From the NCBI GenBank assembly GCA_016718315.1, contig JADKDV010000004.1, positions 806,001 to 870,000 of the forward strand: a stretch of DNA of 64,000 bases, in the 5' to 3' direction. Shown here in pieces: positions 26,778-36,199 of the stretch; positions within the stretch are counted from its first letter, which is position 1, and each line of letters starts with the position of its first letter. The position numbers and the translations under genes were made by a program. The notes beneath the pieces were generated by a model. It had not been told where the DNA came from and ran no database searches. It saw only the letters and a program-made list of their open reading frames with translations. The DNA comes from Candidatus Obscuribacter sp. GTDB taxonomy: Bacteria > Cyanobacteriota > Vampirovibrionia > Obscuribacterales > Obscuribacteraceae.

Positions 26778-28985
26778 TTAAGTGTCAATATCTTTGTTAT
26801 TGTTCCTCAAATCACTCAATGCATCTGTCGCATCTGGATGATTATTGATCTGGGCTCTTTTCAACCAGAGCTCTGCCTGGTCGAGAGCACCTAGCTTTTT
26901 GTAGTAGAGACCGAGCTCATATTGAGCGGCATCGATTTCATCTAAAGCAGCCGCCTCCATCAGTTTTAGTCCTTCCTGTTCGTCTTGTTTGACACCATAT
27001 CCATCCAGATAGAGTCTGGCTAGCTCATACATGGCGAGAGTATAGCCGGTCTCGACCGACTGTTTAAACCAGTGAGCGGCTGTTTTGGCGTCTTTTACTA
27101 CACCCATGCCATTTAGATAGTATTTGCCCAGACCATGCATGGCCGGGCCGACATCGGCTTGAGCCGCCCGGCGCAGTAGCTTGAGCGAGCGTGCATAATC
27201 AACTGGCAAACCATGTTGCCCAAACGTATACCAGTTAGAGAGGTAAAGATCAGCCCATTCATGGCCATTGGAGCTGGCTTCGTTCATCCACTGGATGGCC
27301 AGGGGAATGTCTATCTCGGTGCCCTCGCCAAACTCGTACATGCAAGCAAGTAAGCACTGCGCTGCTGCCAGTCCTTGCTCTGCGGCTAGTTTGTACCACT
27401 TAAATGCTTTGGCTTGATTTAAGTCAACTCCATTGCCATGCTCGTAGCACATACCAATTTGATATTGCGATTCACCATGACCTTGTTGAGCGGCCATCTC
27501 AAACCATTTCGCCGCCTCTTCCGCGTCTTCTTCTACGCCCTGTCCCAGGATATAAACGAGACCAAGAGCAAATTGTGCTTGTTCGTTGCACTCCATTGCC
27601 GCTTTTTTGTACCATTCGAGAGACTGCTCGATATCTGGCTCAGGGCCGCTCTCGCTATGATAAAAACCGAGACCATGCATAGCGCCAGCGTGACCAGACA
27701 AAGCTGCTTTTTTGTACCAGTAGGCAGATTTTGCTGGCTCTACCTCGGTACCAATGCCCAGTTTAAAATAGTCACCAAGCTGTACCTGGGCTTCAGTAAG
27801 TCCCTGACTGGCTGCCTTGAGGCACCAGTTAAATGCTTCTTCTAGATCTTTGCCGACTGCTATACCATCCTCGTAGAGGCATGCCAAATCGAGCTGGGCT
27901 GGCGCAAAACCGCCTCTGGCTAGCTCAAAAGTTTGCAAAAAATTGTGATCTTGGGTGTTGTCTATAACCGGGGAGTACTGGGCTAAATTGGCTTGTAATG
28001 AGCTTTTTGCTCCTTTGATAAGGTCGTTTAAACAGTGCTCCAGATTTTGTCTAAATTCGGTCATATTGTTATAGCGGTCAGCTGGCTTTTTGTTTAGCGC
28101 TCTAAAAATGACACTCTGCATGGATTTATATGGTGCTTTGGCGGCAAAAGGTTGAGGTTGTTCGTTAACTTGTCTTAAAATGACATTGAGAAAGTTGTCA
28201 CCACTAAATGGTGAACTACCTGTCAGGCACTCATAGAGCACGCAGGCAAGTGAATAAATATCAGAGCGATTGTCGATATTTTGGCCCATGCACTGCTCTG
28301 GACTCATATAGAGAGGCGAGCCAAAGACTTGTCCAGTCTCGGTCAATCGTAAACTGACCTCACCCGGCTCGCTAAATATTTTGGCAATGCCAAAGTCCAA
28401 AAGAATAGTTTTAAAATTGTTGTCGATATCGCCGCAGATCATTATATTGCTTGGTTTTATGTCTCTATGAATGACACGGCGATTGTGGGCGTGAGCCAGA
28501 GCGGTACAGATATCTATAGCTATGTTTACAGCTTTGATGCTATCAATCTGCCCGGCTTCAAGCAACTGGCTTAAAGACTGACCTTGGATATAGTCCATCA
28601 CCATAAAAGGTAATCCGTCTTTGCTAAAAGCAAAGTCTCTAACTTTGACTATATTGCTATGGTTGAGTGAGCTTGCAGCTTTTGCTTCTGCCAAAAAGCG
28701 ACTGCGCATGGTCTCGTTGTGTTGAGCGTTTGTCGCTAAAATCTTCAGAGCTACAAGCTCAGTGGCTCCCGGGCTAGTTAAATCTCTGGCCAGGTAGATG
28801 ATACCCATACCACCGCGGCCAAGCTCACGCTCAATCTGGTAGCGCTCAGCTAGAGTCTGGCCCGACAGAGTAAGATTAAGCGCAATGTCTTGATTGTACT
28901 GTTCTTCTTTGTGCGGGCAGGTCACATCCTGGCCAGGATAGAGTTCCTGGCAAATCTTGCATTGTTTTTGTGATTGAGACGTCAT
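26778..28985 (-). CDS. Ser/Thr protein kinase with Sel1-like repeats
   Basis: About 735 residues from the ATG at 28985; a GTG six codons earlier is also in frame. The N-terminus has a short zinc-ribbon-like CKIC...TCPH. The kinase domain spans about 45-310: GRGGMGIIY, Lys in VALKIL, HRDIKPSNI, DFG, MSPEQ. All catalytic residues are present. From about 365 to the end run ten or more Sel1-type repeats of 36 residues (for example AAKWFEMAAQQGHGESQYQIG), an alpha-solenoid used for protein binding. No membrane helix is seen, so the protein is cytoplasmic. The EF-hand gene lies just upstream on the same strand. Confidence 0.9.
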   Translation of the reverse strand: MTSQSQKQCKICQELYPGQDVTCPHKEEQYNQDIALNLTLSGQTLAERYQIERELGRGGMGIIYLARDLTSPGATELVALKILATNAQHNETMRSRFLAEAKAASSLNHSNIVKVRDFAFSKDGLPFMVMDYIQGQSLSQLLEAGQIDSIKAVNIAIDICTALAHAHNRRVIHRDIKPSNIMICGDIDNNFKTILLDFGIAKIFSEPGEVSLRLTETGQVFGSPLYMSPEQCMGQNIDNRSDIYSLACVLYECLTGSSPFSGDNFLNVILRQVNEQPQPFAAKAPYKSMQSVIFRALNKKPADRYNNMTEFRQNLEHCLNDLIKGAKSSLQANLAQYSPVIDNTQDHNFLQTFELARGGFAPAQLDLACLYEDGIAVGKDLEEAFNWCLKAASQGLTEAQVQLGDYFKLGIGTEVEPAKSAYWYKKAALSGHAGAMHGLGFYHSESGPEPDIEQSLEWYKKAAMECNEQAQFALGLVYILGQGVEEDAEEAAKWFEMAAQQGHGESQYQIGMCYEHGNGVDLNQAKAFKWYKLAAEQGLAAAQCLLACMYEFGEGTEIDIPLAIQWMNEASSNGHEWADLYLSNWYTFGQHGLPVDYARSLKLLRRAAQADVGPAMHGLGKYYLNGMGVVKDAKTAAHWFKQSVETGYTLAMYELARLYLDGYGVKQDEQEGLKLMEAAALDEIDAAQYELGLYYKKLGALDQAELWLKRAQINNHPDATDALSDLRNNNKDIDT

Positions 28986-29016
28986 TTTGACTCGTGCTCG
29001 CACCTGTGCTGCCGGT

Positions 29017-29337
29017 CTAAATTTTTATACCGAGACCGTGAAAATAACTGGTCAACTCAGCGCGGGAAATCCCATCAAAATTGCCTGGCAGGATATCCCT
29101 TTGTCTGGCAGTGATTTCGTCCACTCTCACTTTTAAAAACTCCAGGTAGCCCTTTTCTTTAGGGCTCAAGCCCTCTACAAGCAGGGCTTCTTCAAGCTCG
29201 TCTTTGCTCAAAAATCCGTCGCCATCGAGATCGAGCCGGTCAAAAGCCTGCTCTACATATTTGCTCAGCTCTCTCAGTAGTGCCAGGGCGTTGGGTCCAG
29301 CATCGGGATTGTCGGTTTTGTTGACTGGTGTTTGCAA
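29017..29337 (-). CDS. EF-hand protein
   Basis: 106 residues from a TTG start with GGGAG six bases upstream. One canonical calcium-binding loop is present (DLDGDGFLSKDE, with Asp at 1, 3 and 5 and Glu at 12). A second, degenerate EF-hand-like region lies near the C-terminus (PGNFDGISRAELTSYF). There is no signal peptide, so it is cytoplasmic. Its stop is 31 bases before the kinase ATG, which suggests one operon in which a calcium sensor is made together with a kinase. Confidence 0.8.
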   Translation of the reverse strand: MQTPVNKTDNPDAGPNALALLRELSKYVEQAFDRLDLDGDGFLSKDELEEALLVEGLSPKEKGYLEFLKVRVDEITARQRDILPGNFDGISRAELTSYFHGLGIKI

Positions 29338-29440
29338 AGCTTCTCTCCCTCTTACTCAATTTTTGTACCCTGATTGGCGGCAATATTAGTGGGTTGAATG
29401 AATTTTATATTGGGCAGAGAATGGTTAGGATGGTGCAGGT

Positions 29441-30589
29441 ATGTTTAATCGAAAATCTGCTGCTGAAGCATCGGGACCACGCTATTTAGAGCCATTGACC
29501 CGCGTACCCAATCTCGGCGAGCTACAAAAACAATGTGAAACGGCGCAGGTGGCCAGGCAGCGAGAAGTCTTGCAAGCCTGGTATCTATCCACTGGTAAAG
29601 ATGAGGAGCTGCCGCCCTCTTATGCCATCGGCGTAATGATGCCGCGTGAGCCTTACAATGCACAGCCGGTCTGGTCATTTTATGAGGTCTTGCCTAAGGA
29701 GTTGCGCACTCACTGGAGCTACGAGACTGCCGATGTCTCTTTAATCCACAATATGATTTTGTGCGCTCTGCCTGAGCAGGCTCTCGCCCCCGAAGTGGAT
29801 AACTCATATGCATTTACAAGTACTCTCTCTAGAGGAGAAGCTGAGTCTGCCAGTGCGCTGTCGCCGGTGCAAGCAGTTAGCAGTGAGCCACAAGTAATCG
29901 CTATCGAGCCCAGTACATATGGTGAAGCCATTGACAGTATCAAAGACCCTGACGCACTAAAAGTAGATCGCAGCTATGAACGAGACGATGGTCTGGCTTT
30001 GACACCACCTCTGCCTGCTCTCGAGCCAGCTCCGGCAGCACCTCAGTCTCAGTCTGTGGAGCCCTTTGCTGTAAGTGCAAGCTCGGAGTTGCAAAAGGAG
30101 TTTGGTTATTTAGTCGCGCCTCAAAAAATTGGCGCTCTCGAATCACTACTTTATAATCCAGTTACTGGCTTATTGTCTGCGGCAGCTTTTGCCCATCATT
30201 TGAGCAGCGAATTTACACGACGTCGGGTTTGTGGTGGTAGTTTTACTCTGGTAGTGATGCGTTTGCGCACCGCCTCTGGTGTAAATGTAGATCTTGATAA
30301 AGCAGCTGAGCGTATCAGTCTTATCCGGTCTATAGTGAGACCCTGTGACATGCTTTATCAGATTGACAATTATGGCTTTATTTTGATTTTGCCAGATATT
30401 GACACACAAGTTGCCAGGCAGTATTGCAGCGACTTTTTGCGTCAGATTGTCGCTAAAAAGAGAGCTAATAATCTAGATCGAGTCTTTATCAAAGTTGGAG
30501 TAGCCACCGCACCGGCTGATGGTTTGACTTCAGCTCAGGTATTTGAGTCTGCTATGTCAAAAGAAAATAGCTCAATCACTGCTCTTTGA
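29441..30589 (+). CDS. Protein with a degenerate GGDEF domain
   Basis: The protein has 382 residues. The first 115 have no recognised fold. Residues 115-225 are a Ser/Pro/Ala-rich linker. The last 150 follow a diguanylate-cyclase fold (LLYNPVTGLLSAAAFAHHL, then SFTLVVMRL, ending FIKVGVATAPADG). The signature loop is QIDNYGFILILPD, so the GGDEF residues are absent and no cyclase activity is expected. It shares this feature with the protein at 24188. Its end overlaps the convergent oxoprolinase gene by 18 bases. Confidence 0.7.
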   Translation: MFNRKSAAEASGPRYLEPLTRVPNLGELQKQCETAQVARQREVLQAWYLSTGKDEELPPSYAIGVMMPREPYNAQPVWSFYEVLPKELRTHWSYETADVSLIHNMILCALPEQALAPEVDNSYAFTSTLSRGEAESASALSPVQAVSSEPQVIAIEPSTYGEAIDSIKDPDALKVDRSYERDDGLALTPPLPALEPAPAAPQSQSVEPFAVSASSELQKEFGYLVAPQKIGALESLLYNPVTGLLSAAAFAHHLSSEFTRRRVCGGSFTLVVMRLRTASGVNVDLDKAAERISLIRSIVRPCDMLYQIDNYGFILILPDIDTQVARQYCSDFLRQIVAKKRANNLDRVFIKVGVATAPADGLTSAQVFESAMSKENSSITAL

Positions 30590-33500
30590 GCCGTAGCCAC
30601 CGCCTCCCGGAGTGGATATGACGACAGCGTCACCGCTTTTGAGTTCTCTACTATCCAAGTATTCTAAAACCTCAATTGTGCCATCCTTGCGCCATACTTC
30701 AGTCTTGCCGCTCATTGCTGCGCCACCACCCTTGATGCCCTGGGGACGCGTATTGCGGCGGTTGCTGAGGATACTTGCTTGCATCGCTTCTAAAAAACGA
30801 ATTTGTCTGACCGTGCCTGCCCCGCCCTGGTAAAGACCCGGTCCGCCAGAGCCATGGCGCAGGCTGAATTGTTCTAGCAAGACCGGGTAGCGGCTCTCCA
30901 ATATCTCTGGATCGGTCAGCCGAGAATTGGTCATATGGGTTTGCACCGCGCTTGCCCCGTCAAAACCATCGCCCGCTCCAGCTCCGCCGCAAATAGTCTC
31001 GTAGTATTGATAGTGTTCATTGCCGAAAGTAAAATTGTTCATGGTGCCTTGTGAATCAGCAAGCTTACCCAGGCAGCGGTAGAGCGCATCTACTATTGCT
31101 TGAGAGGTCTCGACATTGCCCGCAACGACAGCTCGTGGATAATCTGGTGATAGCAGTGAATGTGGCGGAATAATGATGTTTAATGGCTCAACACAGCCAT
31201 CGTTAAGCGGGATATCGCGTTTTGTCAGTGTGCGAAATACATACAGGACTGCTGCTCGCACTACTGCTCTGGGCGTATTGAAGTTGTTATTGGTCGGTCC
31301 ACTTGTACCTGTAAAGTCTATCGTGGCAGATTGTTTGTCCTGGCTGATGGTAATACTGACAGATATTATGCTGCCATCATCCATGGTGCTTTGTGCTTGA
31401 CCATCTGTGAGATCACCGAGGATTTCGAGTACAGCTATGCGGGCGTTTGCTCTGGCAAAATCCATGTATGACTTTACTTCGCTCAGTCCTCTTTGCGCTG
31501 CTAGACTGGACAGGGCGGCAATGCCTTTGTGGTTGGCTGCTATCTGTGCCTTGATATCGCTTATGGTTTGCTCGATATTGCGAGCAGGATATGGATTATC
31601 TAAAAATAGTTGTCGCACCCGAGCATCTAATAAATGCCCATGCTCCATCACTATAACATTATCTAGCATAGTGCCCTCTTGTTCGATAGAGGTGCTCAAA
31701 GGTGGCATCGAGCCTGGAGTGATGCCGCCAATGTCGGCATGGTGTCCTCGCGATGCTACAAAAAATACAGGCTCGGATTGACCGGCCAAAAAGACCGGAC
31801 TGATTGCCGTGATATCTGGCAGGTGAGTGCCGCCGTTGTATGGATTGTTGGATAAATAGACATCACCAGATTTGATACCGCAGGATGCTGGCTGGTGGTC
31901 TTTACTCTGGCAGGCTTTAATAAGGCTAACCACTGCCTCACCCATCGAACCCAGATGTACAGGCATATGCGGAGCATTGGCAATCAGTCTGCCCTGTCCA
32001 TCAAAAATCGCACAGCTAAAATCGAGACGCTCTTTGATGTTGACCGAGTGACTTACTTGCTGCAAAGTTAGTCCCATTTCTTCGGCGATGGCCATAAATA
32101 TATTGTTGTACAGCTCCAGCTTGACTGGGTCGCAGACAGGCTTTGTCTCTGTCGTATCTTCTATTTTTATTGCTTCACTCAATTCACTTTTATTGCTAGC
32201 TACCTCTGTCAATTGCAAACTGCCATCCACCAGCACTTCTGCCTGCCAGCCTGGCTCAATTACTGTGGCATTGGTGGCGTCGGCAAGCAGAGCCGGACCA
32301 GTGATAATTTGACCGACTATGAGATCTTTGCGAGTCAGGGGCTGGACTTTATGCCAGCTACCGGCAGCGTATATGTCCTGACTGGTCTTTAAAGTCTCGT
32401 CTTGATAGGTGATGAAGTGATAGCTTGTGTGTTCGTCCAGGCTAGTAGCTGCAATCAGCTCCAGCTCAATATCGCTTACTGTCACTGTCTTTTGGTTGTC
32501 AAAAAAGCCAAAAAGGCGCGTGTGATTGTGCTCAAACTTTTGCAAGAGAGTGCTCTCGTTATCACCGCTTAGATAGTCTACGACTATGCTTGTATCGGCA
32601 CCGTCATAACGCAAAAACAGTCTTCTGTGCTCGACAACGGTGCTACCATCGTCTGCTTTGAGAGTGCTAAGTAGCTTTTTGTGCATTGATTTAAAGGTTG
32701 GTTGCATGGCTAAAAGCTCACTGTCGGAGAGCTTTTGCTGCCAGGTACATAGGTCTGTACGGGACTGTGGTGCCTGTCCTATGCCATAGGCAGAGAGTAC
32801 GCCAGCTAGCGGGCTTATCAATACTCTTTTGATATTTAGTCGTTTGGCAATCATGCAAGCATGCTGTCCGCCTGCGCCACCAAAGGCTACAAGCGTTGCT
32901 TCGCTGATGTCATGCCCGCGCTCAGTAGAGACCTTGAGTAGTGCCCTGGACATTTTTTCGGTGGCTACTTCGAGATAGCCATAGGCCAATCTCGCTATGT
33001 CTTGATACTCTGAGAGTCCGGTTTTGTTTGAGATTTTTTGACCAAGCTCAGTAAATAGTGCGGTCGCTCGCTCTTTGTTGAGGGGCTCTTTGAGACTCTT
33101 ACCAAATGTCTGAGGGAAGTTGGCAGCGCAGATACGACCAAGCACTAAATTGGCATCGGTTACAGTCAGTGGTCCCCCGTGTCCATAGCAAGCTGGTCCC
33201 GGATAGGCGCCACCTGACTGTGGTCCAACCAAGAGGCGTGCTCCGTCAAAGTCTAATATTGACCCGCCGCCGCTAGCTACGGTATGGACTGCTAACATCG
33301 GTGTGCGCACTCTGACACCGGATATGGTGGTCTCATAAAGACGGTCAAATTGGCCATCATAGTAACTTACATCAGTAGATGTGCCGCCCATATCAAAGCC
33401 CAATATCGGTCCTAAGTAGTGGCGCTTAGCTGAGCTTACTGCTCCCACTACACCACCGGCTGGTCCTGATAAGAGTGCGTCTTTGCCTCTAAAGCTAGTG

Positions 33501-34261
33501 GCATCAGTGAGCCCGCCATCTGATTTTATAAATTGCAAGTCAGAGTCTCTTAGCTCTTTAGCAAGATTGGCTGTGTATTCTGTTAATACAGGTGTGAGGT
33601 AAGCATCCACACAGGTGGTATCGCCTCTGCCGACAAATTTGATTTGCTGGCTGATTTGATGCGACAGTGAGACTTGTGCAAAACCTACCTCCCTGGCGAT
33701 TTCACCCAGGCTTTTTTCGTCATCAGGGTATCTATAACTGTGCATCAAAGCAATAGCCAGAGCGGCATCTGGTCTGCGTTTAAAAATCTCGGCTAGTTGT
33801 ATTTTTGCTTGAGTGCTATCGAGTGCTTGTATTTGATTGCCTTTTACATCGACACGGCAATCAATCTCTAAAGTCTCGCTGTAGAGTGCCTGGGCTTTGT
33901 GGATATCCAGTGCAAAGATGTCTGGACGGGCCTGATAGCCAATCTGGAGCGAGTCTTTAAAGCCTTTATTGGTGACAAAGACTAGATAGGTGCCCTGGCG
34001 AGTCAAAAGAGCGTTTGTCGCTACGGTTGTACCAACCCTGACTGCATCTATGGCTAAAAGCTCTTCCGGGTATAGTCGATGGGCTCGAGCGTATTGCAAA
34101 ATCTCGTGGATGCCACGCACAGTGGCATCTGATTGATTGGATGCGCCAGGCAAAACAGAGAGTAGTTTGTGGACAAAAGTGCCGCCATCGGGTGCTACTG
34201 CAATTATGTCAGTGAAGGTCCCGCCCCTATCTACATAGAAGCGAAAAGCCGGTTGTTTCAT
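30572..34261 (-). CDS. 5-oxoprolinase (fused HyuA-HyuB hydantoinase type)
   Basis: A 1229-residue single chain. The first half is the HyuA ATPase-like part: FYVDRGGTFTDIIA at the start, FDMGGTSTDVSYYDG near 290, VAFGGAGGQHACMIA near 475. The second half is HyuB: FSCAIFDGQGRLIANAPHMPVHLGSM, NPYNGGTHLPDIT and RGHHADIGG. Fused forms like this hydrolyse 5-oxo-L-proline to glutamate with ATP, recycling a common damage product of glutamine/glutamate. A hydantoinase role is an alternative that sequence cannot exclude. It starts 3 bases after the Flp pilin stop, on the same strand. Confidence 0.92.
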   Translation of the reverse strand: MKQPAFRFYVDRGGTFTDIIAVAPDGGTFVHKLLSVLPGASNQSDATVRGIHEILQYARAHRLYPEELLAIDAVRVGTTVATNALLTRQGTYLVFVTNKGFKDSLQIGYQARPDIFALDIHKAQALYSETLEIDCRVDVKGNQIQALDSTQAKIQLAEIFKRRPDAALAIALMHSYRYPDDEKSLGEIAREVGFAQVSLSHQISQQIKFVGRGDTTCVDAYLTPVLTEYTANLAKELRDSDLQFIKSDGGLTDATSFRGKDALLSGPAGGVVGAVSSAKRHYLGPILGFDMGGTSTDVSYYDGQFDRLYETTISGVRVRTPMLAVHTVASGGGSILDFDGARLLVGPQSGGAYPGPACYGHGGPLTVTDANLVLGRICAANFPQTFGKSLKEPLNKERATALFTELGQKISNKTGLSEYQDIARLAYGYLEVATEKMSRALLKVSTERGHDISEATLVAFGGAGGQHACMIAKRLNIKRVLISPLAGVLSAYGIGQAPQSRTDLCTWQQKLSDSELLAMQPTFKSMHKKLLSTLKADDGSTVVEHRRLFLRYDGADTSIVVDYLSGDNESTLLQKFEHNHTRLFGFFDNQKTVTVSDIELELIAATSLDEHTSYHFITYQDETLKTSQDIYAAGSWHKVQPLTRKDLIVGQIITGPALLADATNATVIEPGWQAEVLVDGSLQLTEVASNKSELSEAIKIEDTTETKPVCDPVKLELYNNIFMAIAEEMGLTLQQVSHSVNIKERLDFSCAIFDGQGRLIANAPHMPVHLGSMGEAVVSLIKACQSKDHQPASCGIKSGDVYLSNNPYNGGTHLPDITAISPVFLAGQSEPVFFVASRGHHADIGGITPGSMPPLSTSIEQEGTMLDNVIVMEHGHLLDARVRQLFLDNPYPARNIEQTISDIKAQIAANHKGIAALSSLAAQRGLSEVKSYMDFARANARIAVLEILGDLTDGQAQSTMDDGSIISVSITISQDKQSATIDFTGTSGPTNNNFNTPRAVVRAAVLYVFRTLTKRDIPLNDGCVEPLNIIIPPHSLLSPDYPRAVVAGNVETSQAIVDALYRCLGKLADSQGTMNNFTFGNEHYQYYETICGGAGAGDGFDGASAVQTHMTNSRLTDPEILESRYPVLLEQFSLRHGSGGPGLYQGGAGTVRQIRFLEAMQASILSNRRNTRPQGIKGGGAAMSGKTEVWRKDGTIEVLEYLDSRELKSGDAVVISTPGGGGYGSKSSD

Positions 34262-34264
34262 GGT

Positions 34265-34483
34265 CTAGGATGCGTTATTGGCCGCATCTGAGAGGCTGTC
34301 GAGTTGCTTGGCTGTTGCATGGTAGGCCTGTGAGATTGCAGGACCCACTTTACCTGTTGTAAATGAAAAAGCCAGAGCTACCAGGACTGAAACAAAGGCA
34401 ATTAATGTGGCGTATTCGGTTAAAGCTTGCCCCCTCGAGCGTCTCCTTAATGAGCGTCGAGCCAGGCTGGCACAGTGATACAT
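34265..34483 (-). CDS. Flp/Fap-type pilin
   Basis: The ATG at 34483, behind GGAGG, gives 72 residues; a longer frame upstream has no matching ribosome site. The prepilin site is clear: a basic leader ending RSRG, then QALTEYATLIAFVSVLVALAF, with Glu at +5 and Tyr at +6 as in Flp pilins. After peptidase cleavage the hydrophobic helix would build the pilus. No tad ATPase or secretin is present here; only the TadE-like gene at 10475 shares the system. A palindrome and TATAAT lie just upstream. Confidence 0.88.
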   Translation of the reverse strand: MYHCASLARRSLRRRSRGQALTEYATLIAFVSVLVALAFSFTTGKVGPAISQAYHATAKQLDSLSDAANNAS

Positions 34484-34505
34484 AGTAAAAGAAACCTCCA
34501 CAAAT

Positions 34506-34526
34506 ATTATACCCCTTGTCAAGGGG
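34506..34526 (-). promoter_or_regulatory. Flp pilin promoter: TATAAT next to a palindromic operator
   Basis: On the minus strand a perfect TATAAT (34511-34506) lies 22 bases before the pilin ATG. Directly upstream is the exact 7-bp palindrome CCCCTTG-A-CAAGGGG (34526-34512), which fills the space where the -35 to -10 spacer would be. An operator in the spacer is typical of MerR-type or strongly repressed promoters. The nearby TTGACA is only 5 bases from TATAAT, too close to pair with it. Confidence 0.6.
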
Positions 34527-34571
34527 ATCGTGTGGTATTGGTGGCTCAATATTGGGCATTAGTGCATGCGT

Positions 34572-35369
34572 TTAGCCTTTGATCTGGATGCCACGGGCTG
34601 TCAGTGCTGACTTTAGTTGTATTACAGATGCTTGATAGTTCTCTTCTTGGAAGTAACTGGCATATTTTGTCAGCAGAATTGGTTTGGTATTGACCTCTGG
34701 CCAGTGCATCTGATCAATCCACGCTGAACGCACATAGGGTGCTAAAAAGCCGGCTAAACGCTCCGGTTGATGTGGCAAAAGTGGTGCAATAGAGGCAAAT
34801 ACCTCGATATTGTTGTCTCTCAGCGTCTTGATTAGCTCCAGTCGCCTGGCAAAGGCTGGTGCTTTTGGCTCAAACTCGCGCACCACATCCTCGTCGTCAC
34901 TGGTGATGCTCACTCCAACTCTCAATACATCGCCAAATTGCTTGAGCAAATCAAGATCCTCAAGCAGTAAATGAGACCTGGTGTGCATGGTCAGTCTGGC
35001 TGGTTTGTATTTTAAAAGCTCTTGCAAGCATGCTCTGGTCAGTCTGTATTTAAGCTCCAGGTACTGATAAGGGTCAGTGGCTGAGCTAAAAAATATTCGT
35101 GAGCCAAAAACCAGCGCCCGATCTTTGCGTATCAGCTCAGGCGCGTTTACCTTTACCTCCACCCATTTGCCCCAGTCAAAGCTGGCATGCTTGGCAGAGG
35201 GAAATTTAGGCACATAACAATATGAGCAGGAAAAGGCACAGCCCGCATAAGGGTTTAGCGAAAAATCATACCCTCCTGCCAGTGAGCCGAACTTTTGTGG
35301 AGTCAGGATGGACCTGGCTTTTACCTCTGTGACCTGGGGCTGTGTGGATGACATATCTATAAGATACAT
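34572..35369 (-). CDS. SPL-like radical SAM protein (Rv2578c type)
   Basis: 265 residues with the radical SAM site GCAFSCSYCY (CxxxCxxC, residues about 44-51). The layout is that of the spore-photoproduct-lyase-like/Rv2578c group (NPYAGCAFSCSYCYVP, then FSSATDPYQYLE, then RVGVSITSDDED). Members have unknown substrates; repair or modification roles are suggested by resemblance only. An ATG five codons on (35354) is an alternative start. The first ATG lies inside a small palindrome (ACATACAAATGTATGT), which may be a regulator site. No ribosome-binding sequence is obvious for either start. Confidence 0.82.
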   Translation of the reverse strand: MYLIDMSSTQPQVTEVKARSILTPQKFGSLAGGYDFSLNPYAGCAFSCSYCYVPKFPSAKHASFDWGKWVEVKVNAPELIRKDRALVFGSRIFFSSATDPYQYLELKYRLTRACLQELLKYKPARLTMHTRSHLLLEDLDLLKQFGDVLRVGVSITSDDEDVVREFEPKAPAFARRLELIKTLRDNNIEVFASIAPLLPHQPERLAGFLAPYVRSAWIDQMHWPEVNTKPILLTKYASYFQEENYQASVIQLKSALTARGIQIKG

Positions 35370-35451
35370 ACAAATGTATGTTAATGCAAGTAATTTTTTG
35401 CCTGGCGAGATGCTAAAGTAGACCCCTGAGCCAATCTAATGCAGGACTTAT

Positions 35452-36051
35452 ATGGACGCCAAAATGTCATCTAGTACCACTTTGCCTGAGCGTCAGGAGC
35501 TTAAAGCTAACTGGCTAAAATATAGCGACGAAGGTCATAAGGCTTTTGAGAGCAAACGCTATGCCTTTAGCGAGATCAAGTTTTTGGCAGCACTTAAGGC
35601 CGCTGAGACTCTGGCTGACGGACTCAAAAGCGGCGAAGTGGCCAAATTGGCTAAAGACAGTGAGCAAAGAGAAGACCTGGAAAGACTCAGCAAGACCCTC
35701 AACAATCTCGCTGCCATCTACCACTTGCAGGGTAAGTATCAGCTCGCCGAAGAAGCCCATGAGCGTTGTCTGGATGTGAGGCTGGATCTCTTTGGTGAAG
35801 AACACCTCGACACCGCCGTGACCCTCTTTAACCTCGCTGTGCTGCACTGTGCCAAGCGCCGCTGGGAAAAGGCCGAAATCCTCTACAAGCGTGTGCTGGA
35901 GATTCGCGAAAAGCTACTCGGTCAAAACGATAAACAGCTTGTACCTGTGCTCAAAAACTACTCAACTATGCTGCAAAAGGTGGAGCGCAAGGACGAGGCT
36001 GATGCCATGGAAGCGCGTGCCAAAGAAATCGCCAGTTTGAATATCACTTAA
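35452..36051 (+). CDS. TPR protein (kinesin light-chain-like repeats)
   Basis: A 199-residue cytoplasmic protein with AGGA five bases before the ATG. After a lead helix, three TPR units of the 42-residue kinesin-light-chain type fill residues 75-190. The matching phrases are LNNLAAIYHLQGKYQLAEEAHERCL, then TLFNLAVLHCAKRRWEKAEILYKRVLEIREKLLG, each followed by the D-T/Q-L spacing. TPRs of this kind bind peptides or other proteins; the partner is unknown. A hairpin with a T-run follows 96 bases after the stop. Confidence 0.82.
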   Translation: MDAKMSSSTTLPERQELKANWLKYSDEGHKAFESKRYAFSEIKFLAALKAAETLADGLKSGEVAKLAKDSEQREDLERLSKTLNNLAAIYHLQGKYQLAEEAHERCLDVRLDLFGEEHLDTAVTLFNLAVLHCAKRRWEKAEILYKRVLEIREKLLGQNDKQLVPVLKNYSTMLQKVERKDEADAMEARAKEIASLNIT

Positions 36052-36146
36052 TATGCAAACTTTTTTGTATACCTATGTGTCATAATCGCAACGAACTCTT
36101 AGACCGTATTGAACTTGCAAAAACAAACTCGAACCAATGATTGTTC

Positions 36147-36175
36147 CCGCATCCTAAGTCAGGGTGCGGCTTTTT
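36147..36175 (+). terminator. Hairpin with T-run ahead of the RRM gene
   Basis: CCGCATCCT (36147-36155) and AGGGTGCGG (36161-36169) pair over nine positions, one of them G-U, around a 5-base loop, followed by CTTTTT. It may end the TPR transcript. It is also only 25 bases before the RRM start, so it may act as an attenuator in that gene's leader. Confidence 0.75.
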
Positions 36176-36199
36176 ACATTTAAAACAGGACCTTTTCCA

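Noticed and set aside
34511..34526. TTGACA and TATAAT at the Flp pilin as one promoter pair
   Set aside because: Only 5 bases separate them; a working pair needs about 17. TATAAT is kept as the -10 and the rest as an operator.
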